Shown here piece by piece: positions 45,407 through 56,743 of a stretch of DNA of 64,000 nt (position 1 is the stretch's first letter; each line of letters begins with the position of its first letter). The notes under the pieces were generated by a model. It saw only the letters and a list, made by a program, of their open reading frames with translations. It was not told the origin of the DNA and did no database searches. Both the position numbers and the translations under genes were made by a program. The stretch covers positions 3,369,126-3,433,125 of the forward strand of contig JAVSMS010000001.1 in the NCBI GenBank assembly GCA_032027085.1, in the 5' to 3' direction. This DNA is from Pseudorhodoplanes sp. (GTDB lineage: Bacteria > Pseudomonadota > Alphaproteobacteria > Rhizobiales > Xanthobacteraceae).

Positions 45407-46762
45407 ATGCAGGTGACAGAGACGCTTTCGGACGGCTTGCGGCGTGAGTATCGCGTGCTGATCCCCGCCGGAGAACTCGACTCCAAGGTCAACGACCGCC
45501 TCGGCGAAATGAAGGACCGCGTGCGTATCAACGGTTTTCGCCCCGGCAAGGTGCCGGTCGCGCATCTGAAGCGCGTTTATGGTCGTGCGGCGATGGCGGA
45601 AGCAATCGAGGCGGCGGTTCGTGACGCGAACGCCAAGATCGTCGCGGACAACAATTTCCGCTTGGCGATGCAGCCACAGGTCACGTTGCCGAACGAGGAG
45701 AAGGACGTGGAAGCCGTGATCGGCGGCAAGTCCGATCTGTCTTACACCGTTGCGCTGGAAATTCTTGCGCCCATCGAGTTCGGCGATTTCAAATCAATCT
45801 CGCTTACCAAGCTCGTGGCGGATGTCACCGATGAACAGGTGGACGAAGCCTTGAAGAAGATCGCCGAGCAGAATCGGCCTTACGCAGATAAGGGTGAGGG
45901 AGCCAAGGCTGAGAGCGGCGACCGCGTGATCATTTCCTTTGTCGGCAAGATCGACGGCGCGCCGTTCGAAGGCGGCACCGGCGAGGATGTCGCGGTGCAG
46001 CTTGGTTCGGCCACGTTCATTCCGGGCTTCGAGGACCAGTTGATCGGGATTGCGGCCGGTGAACAGCGCGTGGTGAAAGTGACCTTCCCGCAGAATTATC
46101 CCGCGGCGCATCTCGCCGGGAAGGAGGCCGAGTTCGACGTCACCGTCAAGACGGTCGAGGCGCCGAAGGAAGTGACCATCAATGATGACTTCGCCAAATC
46201 GCTCGGCCTGGAATCGCTGGACAAGCTGAAGGATGCCGTCAAGGAACGCCTAGCGCGCGAAAGTGATGCCCAGTCGCGACAGCGCCTGAAGCGCGAACTC
46301 TTCGACCAGCTCGATGAAATGCACAAGTTCGAGGTGCCGCAGGGGCTGTTCGAGCAGGAATTCCAGAATCTGTGGCAGACCGCGCAGAATGAAATGAAGC
46401 AGCAGGGCAAGAGCTTCGCCGACGAGAACACGACCGAGGAGGCCGAGCAGGCGGAATATCGCAGGATTGCCAACCGCCGGGTGCGGCTGGGCCTTCTGCT
46501 CGACGAGATCGCCCGCCGCAACGATCTCACCGTTACCGATGACGAGACGACGCGGGCGGTGGTGGAGCAAGTCCGCCAATATCCGGGCCGCGAACAGGAA
46601 TTGTGGGACATGTTCCGGAAGAATCCGGAAGCCTTGGCCTCTATCCGCGCGCCGATCCTTGAGAACAAGGTCACCGACTTCCTGTTGGCCTTGGGCAACG
46701 TCACCGACAAGAAGGTGACGCGGGACGAGCTTTATCGCGAAGACGACGATAAGGCGGCTTAA
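45407..46762 (+). CDS. tig: trigger factor
   Basis: A 451-residue ribosome-bound chaperone. The start at 45407 ([17 protein letters not shown]) matches homologues; ten residues upstream are rejected. The N-terminal domain has the ribosome-docking GFRPGKVP signature ([18 protein letters not shown]). The FKBP-like PPIase domain (about 165-245) includes [17 protein letters not shown] and [18 protein letters not shown]. The C-terminal arm-rich helical domain follows, ending with a charged tail. It heads the tig-clpP-clpX-lon series. Confidence 0.98.
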   Translation: MQVTETLSDGLRREYRVLIPAGELDSKVNDRLGEMKDRVRINGFRPGKVPVAHLKRVYGRAAMAEAIEAAVRDANAKIVADNNFRLAMQPQVTLPNEEKDVEAVIGGKSDLSYTVALEILAPIEFGDFKSISLTKLVADVTDEQVDEALKKIAEQNRPYADKGEGAKAESGDRVIISFVGKIDGAPFEGGTGEDVAVQLGSATFIPGFEDQLIGIAAGEQRVVKVTFPQNYPAAHLAGKEAEFDVTVKTVEAPKEVTINDDFAKSLGLESLDKLKDAVKERLARESDAQSRQRLKRELFDQLDEMHKFEVPQGLFEQEFQNLWQTAQNEMKQQGKSFADENTTEEAEQAEYRRIANRRVRLGLLLDEIARRNDLTVTDDETTRAVVEQVRQYPGREQELWDMFRKNPEALASIRAPILENKVTDFLLALGNVTDKKVTRDELYREDDDKAA

Positions 46763-46802
46763 CCATCGCCTCTGGTCGACTTAACCATCGCTGCCTATAT
46801 CT

Positions 46803-46834
46803 GCCTTCGTCCAGTCGCAGCGCGGGACGAAGGC
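46803..46834 (+). other. hairpin in the tig-clpP gap
   Basis: A 10-bp perfect stem GCCTTCGTCC / GGACGAAGGC with a 12-base loop. No T-run follows, so it is not an ordinary terminator. It lies in the 127-base gap, about 55 bases before the clpP start. Confidence 0.5.
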
Positions 46835-46889
46835 GCTATGGTAAGGCATTGCGATTCGAGAGGCGGTCGCCACGGCCGCAGGAGATGTC

Positions 46890-47522
46890 ATGAGAGATCC
46901 CGTCGACACCTATATGAACTACCTCGTCCCGATCGTAGTCGAGCAGACCAATCGGGGCGAGCGCTCCTATGACATCTATTCGCGCCTGCTGAAGGAGCGC
47001 ATTATTTTTATCACCGGTCCGGTGGAGGACGGGATGGCGACCGTGGTTGTCGCGCAGCTCCTGTTCCTGGAAGCGGAAAATCCGAAGAAGGAAATTTCGA
47101 TGTACATCAACTCCCCCGGAGGAGTGGTGACATCGGGCATGGCGATCTACGACACCATGCAGTTCATCCGTCCGGCCGTGTCGACCCTGTGCATAGGCCA
47201 GGCCGCGTCGATGGGGTCGCTGCTATTGACGGCCGGCGCCAAGGACCTGCGCTTCGCGCTGCCCAATGCGCGCATCATGGTGCATCAGCCATCCGGCGGC
47301 TTCCAGGGCCAGGCGACCGACATCATGCTGCATGCGCAGGAAATCCTGAACCTGAAGAAGCGCCTGAACGAAATCTACATGAAGCATACCGGCCAGCCGC
47401 TGAAGACGATCGAAGATGCGCTGGAGCGGGATTACTTCCTCACCGCCGACGCGGCCAAGGATTTCGGTCTGGTCGACAAGGTGATCGACAAGCGGATGGA
47501 AGATCTCCAGATCAAGGCTTGA
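46890..47522 (+). CDS. clpP: ATP-dependent Clp protease proteolytic subunit
   Basis: A 210-residue serine protease forming the tetradecameric chamber of ClpXP. The triad is Ser107 (GQAASMGS), His132 (VHQPSGG) and Asp181 (ERDYFL). The N-terminal [25 protein letters not shown] and the [16 protein letters not shown] segment are typical of alphaproteobacteria. It precedes clpX with a 402-base gap, so clpX probably has its own promoter. Confidence 0.98.
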   Translation: MRDPVDTYMNYLVPIVVEQTNRGERSYDIYSRLLKERIIFITGPVEDGMATVVVAQLLFLEAENPKKEISMYINSPGGVVTSGMAIYDTMQFIRPAVSTLCIGQAASMGSLLLTAGAKDLRFALPNARIMVHQPSGGFQGQATDIMLHAQEILNLKKRLNEIYMKHTGQPLKTIEDALERDYFLTADAAKDFGLVDKVIDKRMEDLQIKA

Positions 47523-47924
47523 GGGGTTCTAAGCTGTTCACGAGGCACCCGTCTGCAAGGGACGGATGGCGCGAATCGACGCAGCTCTGGCGAGGTTCGG
47601 CGGAGAAAGTTCCGATCCGTGCTGGCATTTCAAGCGGATGGGATGAGGGGATAGGGGTGTTTTCCCCATCAAATGACCGCATTCGTCGTCTGATTGGGAC
47701 ATTGGTCGTAGTGATGCGGCCGCCTATTCAACGTGCGGTTATCATTAATAGATTCTTGATTGTCCTGCCCTTAGCATGTTTGGCTAGTGTTAGGGTAAAG
47801 CTGGCTTTGGGGGAGGATTTCGGGGCTGCCTGTGCCTGCCAGGCAACATATTGGCAGGGATACGGGTGTTAAGTTTGGCCTGCGCTGCAAGGCGTGCGCC
47901 CTTGAGAAGCGAACGGAGACTGGA
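47523..47924. other. intergenic region between clpP and clpX
   Basis: This 402-base gap holds no accepted gene. A short stem CCGTC/GACGG lies about 30 bases after clpP. The part 47735-47800 is AT-richer and is the best place for the clpX promoter, but I found no box pair I trust, either sigma-70 or heat-shock type. The open frame through here on the plus strand is an extension of a clpP shadow. Confidence 0.4.
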
Positions 47925-49199
47925 ATGAGCAAAGCAGGCGGCAACGACTCCAAGAACACGCTTTACTGCTCGTTCTGCGGCAAGAGCCAGCACGAAGTCC
48001 GCAAGCTGATCGCAGGTCCGACGGTCTTCATCTGCGACGAATGCGTCGAACTGTGCATGGACATCATCCGCGAGGAAAACAAATCCTCGCTGGTCAAGTC
48101 GCGCGACGGCATCCCGACCCCGAAGGAAATCTGCAAGGTGCTCGATGACTATGTCATCGGCCAGCAGCACGCGAAGCGCGTGCTTTCGGTCGCGGTGCAC
48201 AATCACTACAAGCGGCTGAATCACCAAACCAAGCACAACGATGTTGAGCTTGCGAAATCGAACATTCTGCTGATTGGACCGACTGGCTCCGGCAAAACCC
48301 TGCTGGCGCAGACCTTGGCGCGCATCCTCGACGTGCCGTTCACGATGGCGGATGCGACGACGCTGACCGAAGCCGGCTATGTCGGCGAGGACGTCGAGAA
48401 CATCATTCTGAAGCTGCTGCAGGCCGCCGATTACAATGTCGAGCGCGCGCAGCGCGGCATCGTCTATATCGACGAAATCGACAAGATCAGCCGCAAGTCT
48501 GACAATCCTTCGATCACACGCGACGTGTCGGGCGAGGGCGTGCAACAGGCTCTGCTCAAGATCATGGAAGGCACCATCGCCTCGGTGCCTCCGCAGGGCG
48601 GCCGCAAGCATCCGCAGCAGGAATTCCTGCAGGTTGACACCACCAACATCCTGTTCGTCTGCGGCGGTGCCTTTGCCGGCCTCGACAAGATCATCTCTGC
48701 GCGCGGCCGCACCACCTCGATCGGCTTCGGCGCCACCGTGCGCGCGCCGGAAGATCGCAAGGCCGGTGAGATTTTCCGCGAAGTCGAGCCGGAAGACTTG
48801 CTGAAATATGGCCTGATACCGGAATTCGTAGGCCGCTTGCCGGTCGTGGCGACGCTGGAAGATCTGGACGAGGCCTCGCTCAAGAAGATTCTGGTCGAGC
48901 CGAAGAACGCGCTGGTGAAGCAGTACCAGCGTCTGTTCGAGATGGAGAATATCGATCTCACGCTGGCCGAGGAGGCGCTGGGCGCCATCGCCCGCAAGGC
49001 CATCGAGCGCAAGACCGGCGCGCGCGGGCTGCGTTCCATCATGGAAAGCATCTTGCTCGACACCATGTTCGATCTGCCGAGCCTGGAAGGCGTCGAGGAG
49101 GTCGTGATCTCGCGCGAAGTGGTCGAGGGTACGGCCCGGCCACTCTACATCTATGCCGACCGGTCCGACCGGGCGGGCGAGGCCCCAGCCAGCGCTTGA
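47925..49199 (+). CDS. clpX: ATP-dependent Clp protease ATP-binding subunit ClpX
   Basis: A 424-residue AAA+ unfoldase. The start at 47925 ([20 protein letters not shown]) is set by homology. The C4 zinc-binding domain has CSFC and CDEC. The AAA+ core has Walker [11 protein letters not shown], Walker [11 protein letters not shown], the pore loop [15 protein letters not shown] and sensor-type [12 protein letters not shown]. It feeds unfolded substrates to ClpP. Confidence 0.98.
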   Translation: MSKAGGNDSKNTLYCSFCGKSQHEVRKLIAGPTVFICDECVELCMDIIREENKSSLVKSRDGIPTPKEICKVLDDYVIGQQHAKRVLSVAVHNHYKRLNHQTKHNDVELAKSNILLIGPTGSGKTLLAQTLARILDVPFTMADATTLTEAGYVGEDVENIILKLLQAADYNVERAQRGIVYIDEIDKISRKSDNPSITRDVSGEGVQQALLKIMEGTIASVPPQGGRKHPQQEFLQVDTTNILFVCGGAFAGLDKIISARGRTTSIGFGATVRAPEDRKAGEIFREVEPEDLLKYGLIPEFVGRLPVVATLEDLDEASLKKILVEPKNALVKQYQRLFEMENIDLTLAEEALGAIARKAIERKTGARGLRSIMESILLDTMFDLPSLEGVEEVVISREVVEGTARPLYIYADRSDRAGEAPASA

Positions 49200-49282
49200 T
49201 AACTTGCCGGCGGTGCGCGACACGGTCGAGAATCGCCTTAAGCTGAACTGTGCTAGGTATTCTGGGGGTGTCGGGCATGTGC

Positions 49283-49312
49283 TTGACACTGCCGCACTGC
49301 AACGCCACCTAA
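49283..49312 (+). promoter_or_regulatory. possible promoter of lon
   Basis: A perfect -35 box TTGACA (49283-49288) and ACCTAA (49307-49312) are 18 bases apart, within the 295-base clpX-lon gap. The sequence CTTGACA ... CCACCTAAG also resembles alphaproteobacterial sigma-32 sites. The start would be about 175 bases before the lon ATG. Confidence 0.4.
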
Positions 49313-49494
49313 GGCATGCGAACGGAACGCGTACGAAGGCGAACTGACTATTCCGGGCGGGGTTTCGTACCCACCTCTCGCGCATGGTCCCCGTTGCTCT
49401 GGACCCTGCTCCCCCCGGTTCCCGATGGCACTCTCCTATGGCTGCGCACCAGGCGGGCCGCGGAGAGGGGCACAACAAAAAGGATATACGGGCT

Positions 49495-51921
<2,427 letters not shown>

Positions 51922-51947
51922 GGGCATCTTTGAACTGCAAAAATGCC

Positions 51948-51982
51948 GAACGGCGGCGTCGAAAAGCGCCGCCGTTCATTTT
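51948..51982 (+). terminator. rho-independent terminator after lon
   Basis: An 11-bp perfect stem GAACGGCGGCG / CGCCGCCGTTC with an 8-base loop, followed by ATTTT. It is 26 bases after the lon stop. Confidence 0.88.
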
Positions 51983-52054
51983 GGGCGGCTTTACGTTTGA
52001 GTTCTACGTTTGGGGCTTGTCCCGGGCTGGGGTGACGCAATAAGAAGGGCGCAC

Positions 52055-52130
52055 GGGCGGTTAGCTCAGCTGGCAGAGCGGCTCGTTTACACCGAGTAGG
52101 TCGGCGGTTCGATCCCGTCACCGCCCACCA
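52055..52130 (+). tRNA. tRNA-Val (TAC)
   Basis: 76 bases with encoded CCA. Acceptor GGGCGGT pairs with ACCGCCC; the anticodon loop TTTACAC presents TAC; the T arm has GGTTCGATCCC. In this group tRNA-Val often follows lon. Confidence 0.97.
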
Positions 52131-52503
52131 TCGCCAGACGAAAGTACCCGGCAAATCACCTGCTTTTCCAAAGAGCTGAGAGCGGCAATGCATGCGACAT
52201 GGCATGTAGAAGTTGCGTTTGCAACGAAGCCGCAGTTTTAAGCACTGATCACCATATCATCACAAAAGCAAAATTTGTCTTCGTAAAAACAGCGGCAATC
52301 TCGCGCAAAAGCAACAAACGTTTCTTTGATCCGACTAGATTCACTTATCAACTTTTCGCAATCGTGTTGTCTCCTTGTCGTAAATACGGACGCGCTGACG
52401 TAAGGTCATCCTTGCTGAGCCGCGTTTCGATACTCGAATTGCCGGTGAGGCAAGATCGCGTTCGTCCCGCAAGGACGAAGCCGCGCGTATTGGAGACAAT
52501 AAG
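52131..52503. other. intergenic region upstream of the repeat-protein gene
   Basis: This 373-base gap is AT-richer than the surrounding DNA (52230-52360 especially). It contains no accepted gene. Just before the next ORF, a hairpin with arms TTCGTCC and GGACGAA and loop CGCAA lies at 52461-52479, 24 bases from the start codon, so it would be in the 5' leader. A small inverted repeat GTTGC/GCAAC occurs near 52211. Confidence 0.45.
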
Positions 52504-52779
52504 ATGTTGAAGAAGGCATATATCGCTGCGGCACTTGGGGTGCTCGTTGTGTCGAGCGCCGTCCCTGTGTTCGCGCAAACGAGACCCGAAAACCCTCCGG
52601 GTATGCGTCCTGAAAATCCTCCAGGAGCGCGGCCGGAGAATCCTCCAGGCATGCGGCCTGAGAATCCTCCGGGAGCGCGGCCGGAAAATCCTCCGGGAGC
52701 CCGTCCTGAAAATCCTCCAGGAGCGCGGCCGGAAAATCCTCCGGGCGCACGTCCGGAAAACCCGCCCGGAAAGAAATAA
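52504..52779 (+). CDS. secreted protein of eight RPENPPG-x repeats
   Basis: A 91-residue protein. Residues 1-25 form a clear signal peptide (MLKKAYIAAALGVLVVSSAV, cleavage after VFAQ). The mature part is almost wholly eight copies of an 8-residue unit RPENPPG(A/M), starting at residue 27, ending with KK. The unit contains no aromatic or cysteine residue; the chain is predicted to be extended and flexible, with alternating Arg and Glu charges. No family is recognised. The neighbouring gene is a secreted metallopeptidase-like protein. The GGAGACAAT before the ATG acts as ribosome-binding site. Confidence 0.75.
   Translation: MLKKAYIAAALGVLVVSSAVPVFAQTRPENPPGMRPENPPGARPENPPGMRPENPPGARPENPPGARPENPPGARPENPPGARPENPPGKK
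52582..52773. repeat. 24-bp tandem repeat, eight copies, coding
   Basis: Eight tandem copies of a 24-base unit encode the RPENPPG-x repeats. Copies differ at silent positions (CCTCCGGG/CCTCCAGG, CGTCC/CGGCC), so the array is not a very recent expansion, but the reading frame and unit length are kept exactly. Confidence 0.9.
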
Positions 52780-52924
52780 GAGGCGTCAGGCTGGTCTGAG
52801 CCGCTTCCTGCGGTCGGACAGCCGGAGTTCTCTTCACGGATTTCACATTGCGGTCGGAGCCATGCCCGGCCGCAATGTTCCGTGTCTGATGCATGTGTAA
52901 GTATTAACGAGGCCGAGGTGGGCC

Positions 52925-53962
52925 ATGCAAGCATTGCTCAGGAACACGCTGTTGGCGGCTGCGACGTCAATTGGTTTGCTTTGTTGCCCGGTCCTGGCGG
53001 CGGCCTATGAGCCGATCCCGGCCGAAAAGCTGAAAACCAATCAATTCGACGTTGAATATGTCGAACCGAAAAACGAGGCGCATCGGCCGATTTACGAGAT
53101 GCTGAAAGAGCAGCGCATGCTCGAAAAGTTTCAGGCCTTCCTCGCGCCGGTGAAGCTGCCGATCAGGATTAAGCTGAAGGTCGAGGGCTGCGACGGCGTC
53201 GCCAATGCCACGTTCTGGGATGACGCGATCAAGGTTTGCTACGAATATTTCGAATATATTTGGAAGCAGACTCCCAAAATGGCGACCAGAGGATTGTCGC
53301 CGAAGGACGCAATGATTGGGCCGACGGTCGACGTCTTTCTGCATGAAGCGGGGCATGCCGTTCTGGAAGTTCTTGATATTCCCTTCTTCGGACGCGAGGA
53401 AGAAGTCGCCGATTACTTTGCGACGTATCTTCTGCTGCAATTCTGCAAGGACGATGCGCGGCGGCTGATCCTCGGCGCGTCCTTTATCAGTGGCCGCGAA
53501 GCCATGGAGGAGCAGGACAAGACGCCGGAACTGCGATTATTGGCGGACACCCACTCCTTACCGGCGCAACGCCACTTCAATCGATGGTGCATGGCCTATG
53601 GGGCCGATCCGGTGCTGTTCGCGGATGCAATCAGCTTCGGCATGCTGCCGAAAAGCCGCGCGAAACATTGCCGGTACGAATATCAGACCAATCAATACGC
53701 GTTCCAGAATCTGATCTCGCCGTACATCGACCAGGAGCTGAAGCAGAAGGTTATGGCGCGGAAATGGTTCCAGTTTGAAACGCCGGTGGCGGCGACTTTC
53801 ATGGACACGCCGACGGAAACCGCGACCGCCGTCTCTCCAGAGGACACGCCCAAGGCGTTCAGGCCTTTTGGCGACAGGACAGCTCCGAAAGAGGCCGCGA
53901 CGGCCAGTCCTGCAGACGGCACGCCTAAGGCCATACGACCGTCCGGCGACAAGAAGCGCTAG
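52925..53962 (+). CDS. secreted DUF4344 metallopeptidase-like protein
   Basis: A 345-residue protein with a signal peptide (MQALLRNTLLAAATSIGLLC, cleavage near VLAAAYE). The DUF4344 domain (about 45-250) includes the gluzincin-type motif H140-E-A-G-H144 in DVFLHEAGHAVLEVL, followed by GREEEVADYFATYLLL with the likely third ligand. The last 50 residues are low-complexity with a repeated A-R/F-R-P-x-GD-K/R pattern (KAFRPFGDR, KAIRPSGDK), extra to the domain. Two cysteine pairs are suggested by CDG ... KVCY and FC ... WC. Peptidase activity is inferred from the motif only. Confidence 0.82.
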   Translation: MQALLRNTLLAAATSIGLLCCPVLAAAYEPIPAEKLKTNQFDVEYVEPKNEAHRPIYEMLKEQRMLEKFQAFLAPVKLPIRIKLKVEGCDGVANATFWDDAIKVCYEYFEYIWKQTPKMATRGLSPKDAMIGPTVDVFLHEAGHAVLEVLDIPFFGREEEVADYFATYLLLQFCKDDARRLILGASFISGREAMEEQDKTPELRLLADTHSLPAQRHFNRWCMAYGADPVLFADAISFGMLPKSRAKHCRYEYQTNQYAFQNLISPYIDQELKQKVMARKWFQFETPVAATFMDTPTETATAVSPEDTPKAFRPFGDRTAPKEAATASPADGTPKAIRPSGDKKR

Positions 53963-54062
53963 TGTGGCGAATCTGGAGTTCGCTTGATTGTGCAGCATGC
54001 TCATTGAGCGAGCTTGGGATTCGCAGGACCCAAGGAAAACTATGCTTCTGGTGTGGTTTTGT

Positions 54063-54113
54063 TTCAGAACTTCGCGTGATGGATACGCCGCGAGAAGGAA
54101 GCGAACTTCTGAA
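54063..54113. repeat. imperfect inverted repeat in the intergenic region
   Basis: The arms TTCAGAACTTCGC (54063-54075) and GCGAACTTCTGAA (54101-54113) match at 12 of 13 pairs around a 25-base centre. No gene is involved. It could be a fragment of an interspersed repeat or a weak terminator; there is no T-run. Confidence 0.5.
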
Positions 54114-54146
54114 CCACCACATTAGGCCGGAAGGGATGGCAGCCTT

Positions 54147-54181
54147 CACAAATGAAACGCGCCGGCAAAGGCCGGCGCGTT
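54147..54181 (-). terminator. rho-independent terminator after hup
   Basis: On the minus strand an 11-bp perfect stem AACGCGCCGGC / GCCGGCGCGTT with a CTTT loop runs into TTCATTTG. It is about 50 bases past the HU stop. Confidence 0.8.
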
Positions 54182-54229
54182 CTGCGTTAGGAGGGCCATG
54201 CGCGCTGGTACTGCGCGGCTGGCAGGATT

Positions 54230-54532
54230 TCAGATGGCTTCCTTGAGTTCCTTGGCGGCGCGGAAGGCCACCTTCTTCGACGCCTTGATCTGAATTTGTT
54301 CCCCGGTCGCCGGGTTGCGGCCGATGCGAGCCGCCCGCTTGCGAACCTGCAGAATGCCGAGACCGCCGATACGGATACGGTCGCCCTTCTTGAGATGCTT
54401 GGTGATCGAGGTCACCAGATCACCGAGGATCGCCTCGCTCTGTTTCTTGGACAACTGGTGCTCCTCGGCCAGCTGAGCCGCGAGATGCTTCAGCGTAACG
54501 GTGGGAGCTGTCGCCGGCTTCTTGTCAGCCAT
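54230..54532 (-). CDS. HU-family DNA-binding protein
   Basis: A 100-residue nucleoid protein. It has an N-terminal extension (MADKKPATAPTVTLK) before the HU core LAAQLAEEHQLSKKQSEAILGDLV and the beta-arm GILQVRKRAARIGRNPATGEQIQIKASKKVAFRAAKELKEAI, with the conserved Pro of the DNA-intercalating arm. A strong AGGAGGG site precedes the ATG. In many alphaproteobacteria an HU gene follows lon directly on the same strand; here it lies about 2.3 kb away on the opposite strand, with the repeat protein and metallopeptidase in between. Confidence 0.93.
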   Translation of the reverse strand: MADKKPATAPTVTLKHLAAQLAEEHQLSKKQSEAILGDLVTSITKHLKKGDRIRIGGLGILQVRKRAARIGRNPATGEQIQIKASKKVAFRAAKELKEAI

Positions 54533-54754
54533 GGTTGGCCCTCCTTTTCATCAAGCGGCGTTACGAAAATCCACAGAGTGTGGCCTTTAGACGATTCTGA
54601 GGCGGGGGAGAATGGCTTTTTCGCCTGAGTCCCAGGGGTTTTTGCAATTTTTGGTGAAAAAAGGTTGCAACCACAACGCGGTACAGCCCGGAATAGGTCG
54701 AATTGAACCGTTCAGGCGGTTGAAATCCGGAGGTATCGAATGCGGGATTTGGCA

Positions 54755-54831
<77 letters not shown>

Positions 54832-55028
54832 ATGCAAGGGAGTAGGGCGGACTTAAATGGCACCCCAGCGCAAGTCAACCCGCTTGCAGCGTCAGGCCTG
54901 CGACGTCCACGGCAGGCCGCGACAATGATCATGCTTGCCAGAGAAATTTGATTACAGAATTATGACGGTCGCTTTGCGCCGCCGGTCGCTCAAGGTTTCC
55001 ATAATCCGGCGCCTGGTGTGCGTCGGTC

Positions 55029-56741
55029 ATGTCGACTACAGATGATGTGCGGGTGCCCCAACGTTCCGGGGCCATAGCGGCGACGCAAAGGCTGGTGCGG
55101 TTCAATCTGGTCGCGGCGTTCCTGCTGCATCTGGCGGCGTTCGCCTGCCTGGTCCTGACCGAAGCCGACCCACTCGGACGGAGTCTGTTCCTCCTCACCT
55201 GGGGATTATTGAATTTCACCTGGCTCCTGCTGCTGCGCCGCCCTGTCATCTCGGCGGCGCTGTCGCTCGCGATGGTTGTGATCGTGATTCTGGTGTCGCA
55301 GTTCAAGTTCGACATCACCTGGATGACCATCACGTTTCTGGACATTCTGATCATCGATTCCGACACCTTCGCCTTTCTGCTGAAGATTTTTCCCGATTTG
55401 CGGACGTCGCTTCTCATCGCCGCTGCCGTCGCCATTCCCGTGGCGGGTCTGCTTTGGTTCTGCGACCGTTTCCGGGTCCGTCGGCGCACCTCGCTCGCCG
55501 GCGGTGCCTTATGCTTGGCGGGATTGATCACCCTGTCGAACCAATTTCCCGAACAGCCTTGGGAGCCGTTCCAGGGTGTCAACCATGTGTCGAATTTTGC
55601 TCGGTCGGGCGTATTGTCGGTCTCTGAATTGTCGACCAAGGGCTGGCTGGAATTCGATTCCGCCATCGCCAACCCGACCAGACCGGCCCGCGATCAGGCC
55701 TGCGCGCCGACCGCACGGCCGCCGCATATCGTGATGGTGCTGGATGAATCGAGTTTCGACATCACCATGGCGCCCGGCATCAAGGTGCCGCCCGACTACA
55801 CCGATCATTTCCGCTCCTCTGACGGCAAGACGCGGCGGCTGCTCACCGAAGCGACTGGCGGCCCGACCTGGTACACTGAATACAATGTGCTGACCGGGCT
55901 GTCGGCGCGCTCGTTCGGGCGCCTGATGTTCTATGTCACACGCATCGCGGCGGGACGCGTGGAGCGCGGCCTGCCGCAAGCCTTGCGCCGTTGCGGATAC
56001 AAGACCGTCTCGCTCTATCCCGCTTATGGCGCGTTCCTGAGCGCGCGGCGTTTCCAGAAGACCGCCGGCGTGGAGCGCATGATCGATTCGAAGGAAATGG
56101 GCGCCGGCGATGTCGAGCCGGACCGCTTTTATTACGACAAGGCGCTGCGCCTGATTGAAAAGGAAGGCAAGGACACGCCGCTCTTCATTTTTGTCTATAC
56201 GGTCGCCAATCATTTCCCCTGGAATACGACCTTCCGCCCCGACCTGACGCCGAATTGGCGTCCGCTCGGCAACGTGCCGGAGGTCGATGAATATATCCGC
56301 CGGCAGACAATGAGCGCGCGCGACTATTCCGACTTTGCCGGCAAACTGAAAAAGCAATTCCCGGACCAGAAATTCCTGGTGGTACGCTTCGGCGATCATC
56401 CGCCCGCGATTGCGCATCGGATCATCGATCCTTCGCTCGACGACGAGGAGATCGCACGGCGGGTGATGAATTACGATCCGCGCTTCTACACCGCCTATTA
56501 CGCCATCGACGGCATCAATTTCGAGCCGGTCGCGAGCCCCTCGGCGCATGAACGGCTCGATGCGCCCTATCTGCCTCTGGTTATTCAGGAGGCTGCCGGG
56601 CTTCCCCTCGACTCGACCTTTCTGGAGCAGAAGCGCATTCTGCAGCGCTGCGACGGCCTGTTTTACGCTTGCAAGGATGGCGCGGAGGCGCGCCGCTTCA
56701 ACCGCCTTCTGGTCGATGCAGGCCTGATCAAGGGGTTTTGA
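55029..56741 (+). CDS. membrane sulfatase-fold enzyme (LTA synthase / phosphoethanolamine transferase-like)
   Basis: A 570-residue protein with four or five N-terminal hydrophobic segments (to about residue 170) and a large extracytoplasmic sulfatase domain. The metal and nucleophile segment is HIVMVLDESSFDITM; further motifs are GGPTWYTEYNVLTGLSARSFG, FVYTVANHFPW and the C-terminal VRFGDHPPA. The layout is that of LtaS, OpgB and EptA relatives, which transfer phosphoglycerol or phosphoethanolamine in the periplasm; which one cannot be told. In an alphaproteobacterium, modification of glucans, lipids or polysaccharide is most likely. Confidence 0.82.
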   Translation: MSTTDDVRVPQRSGAIAATQRLVRFNLVAAFLLHLAAFACLVLTEADPLGRSLFLLTWGLLNFTWLLLLRRPVISAALSLAMVVIVILVSQFKFDITWMTITFLDILIIDSDTFAFLLKIFPDLRTSLLIAAAVAIPVAGLLWFCDRFRVRRRTSLAGGALCLAGLITLSNQFPEQPWEPFQGVNHVSNFARSGVLSVSELSTKGWLEFDSAIANPTRPARDQACAPTARPPHIVMVLDESSFDITMAPGIKVPPDYTDHFRSSDGKTRRLLTEATGGPTWYTEYNVLTGLSARSFGRLMFYVTRIAAGRVERGLPQALRRCGYKTVSLYPAYGAFLSARRFQKTAGVERMIDSKEMGAGDVEPDRFYYDKALRLIEKEGKDTPLFIFVYTVANHFPWNTTFRPDLTPNWRPLGNVPEVDEYIRRQTMSARDYSDFAGKLKKQFPDQKFLVVRFGDHPPAIAHRIIDPSLDDEEIARRVMNYDPRFYTAYYAIDGINFEPVASPSAHERLDAPYLPLVIQEAAGLPLDSTFLEQKRILQRCDGLFYACKDGAEARRFNRLLVDAGLIKGF

Positions 56742-56743
56742 CG

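Noticed and set aside
52582-52773. Tandem repeats resembling a CRISPR-like array
   Set aside because: Units are contiguous 24-mers without spacers, keep one reading frame and encode a secreted protein; no cas genes are nearby.
52341-52934. 197-residue minus-strand ORF with GGFSGRAP-type repeats
   Set aside because: It is the exact antisense of the RPENPPG tandem repeat; the regular amino acid pattern follows from the DNA repeat. It has no signal peptide or start context, and the plus frame has both.
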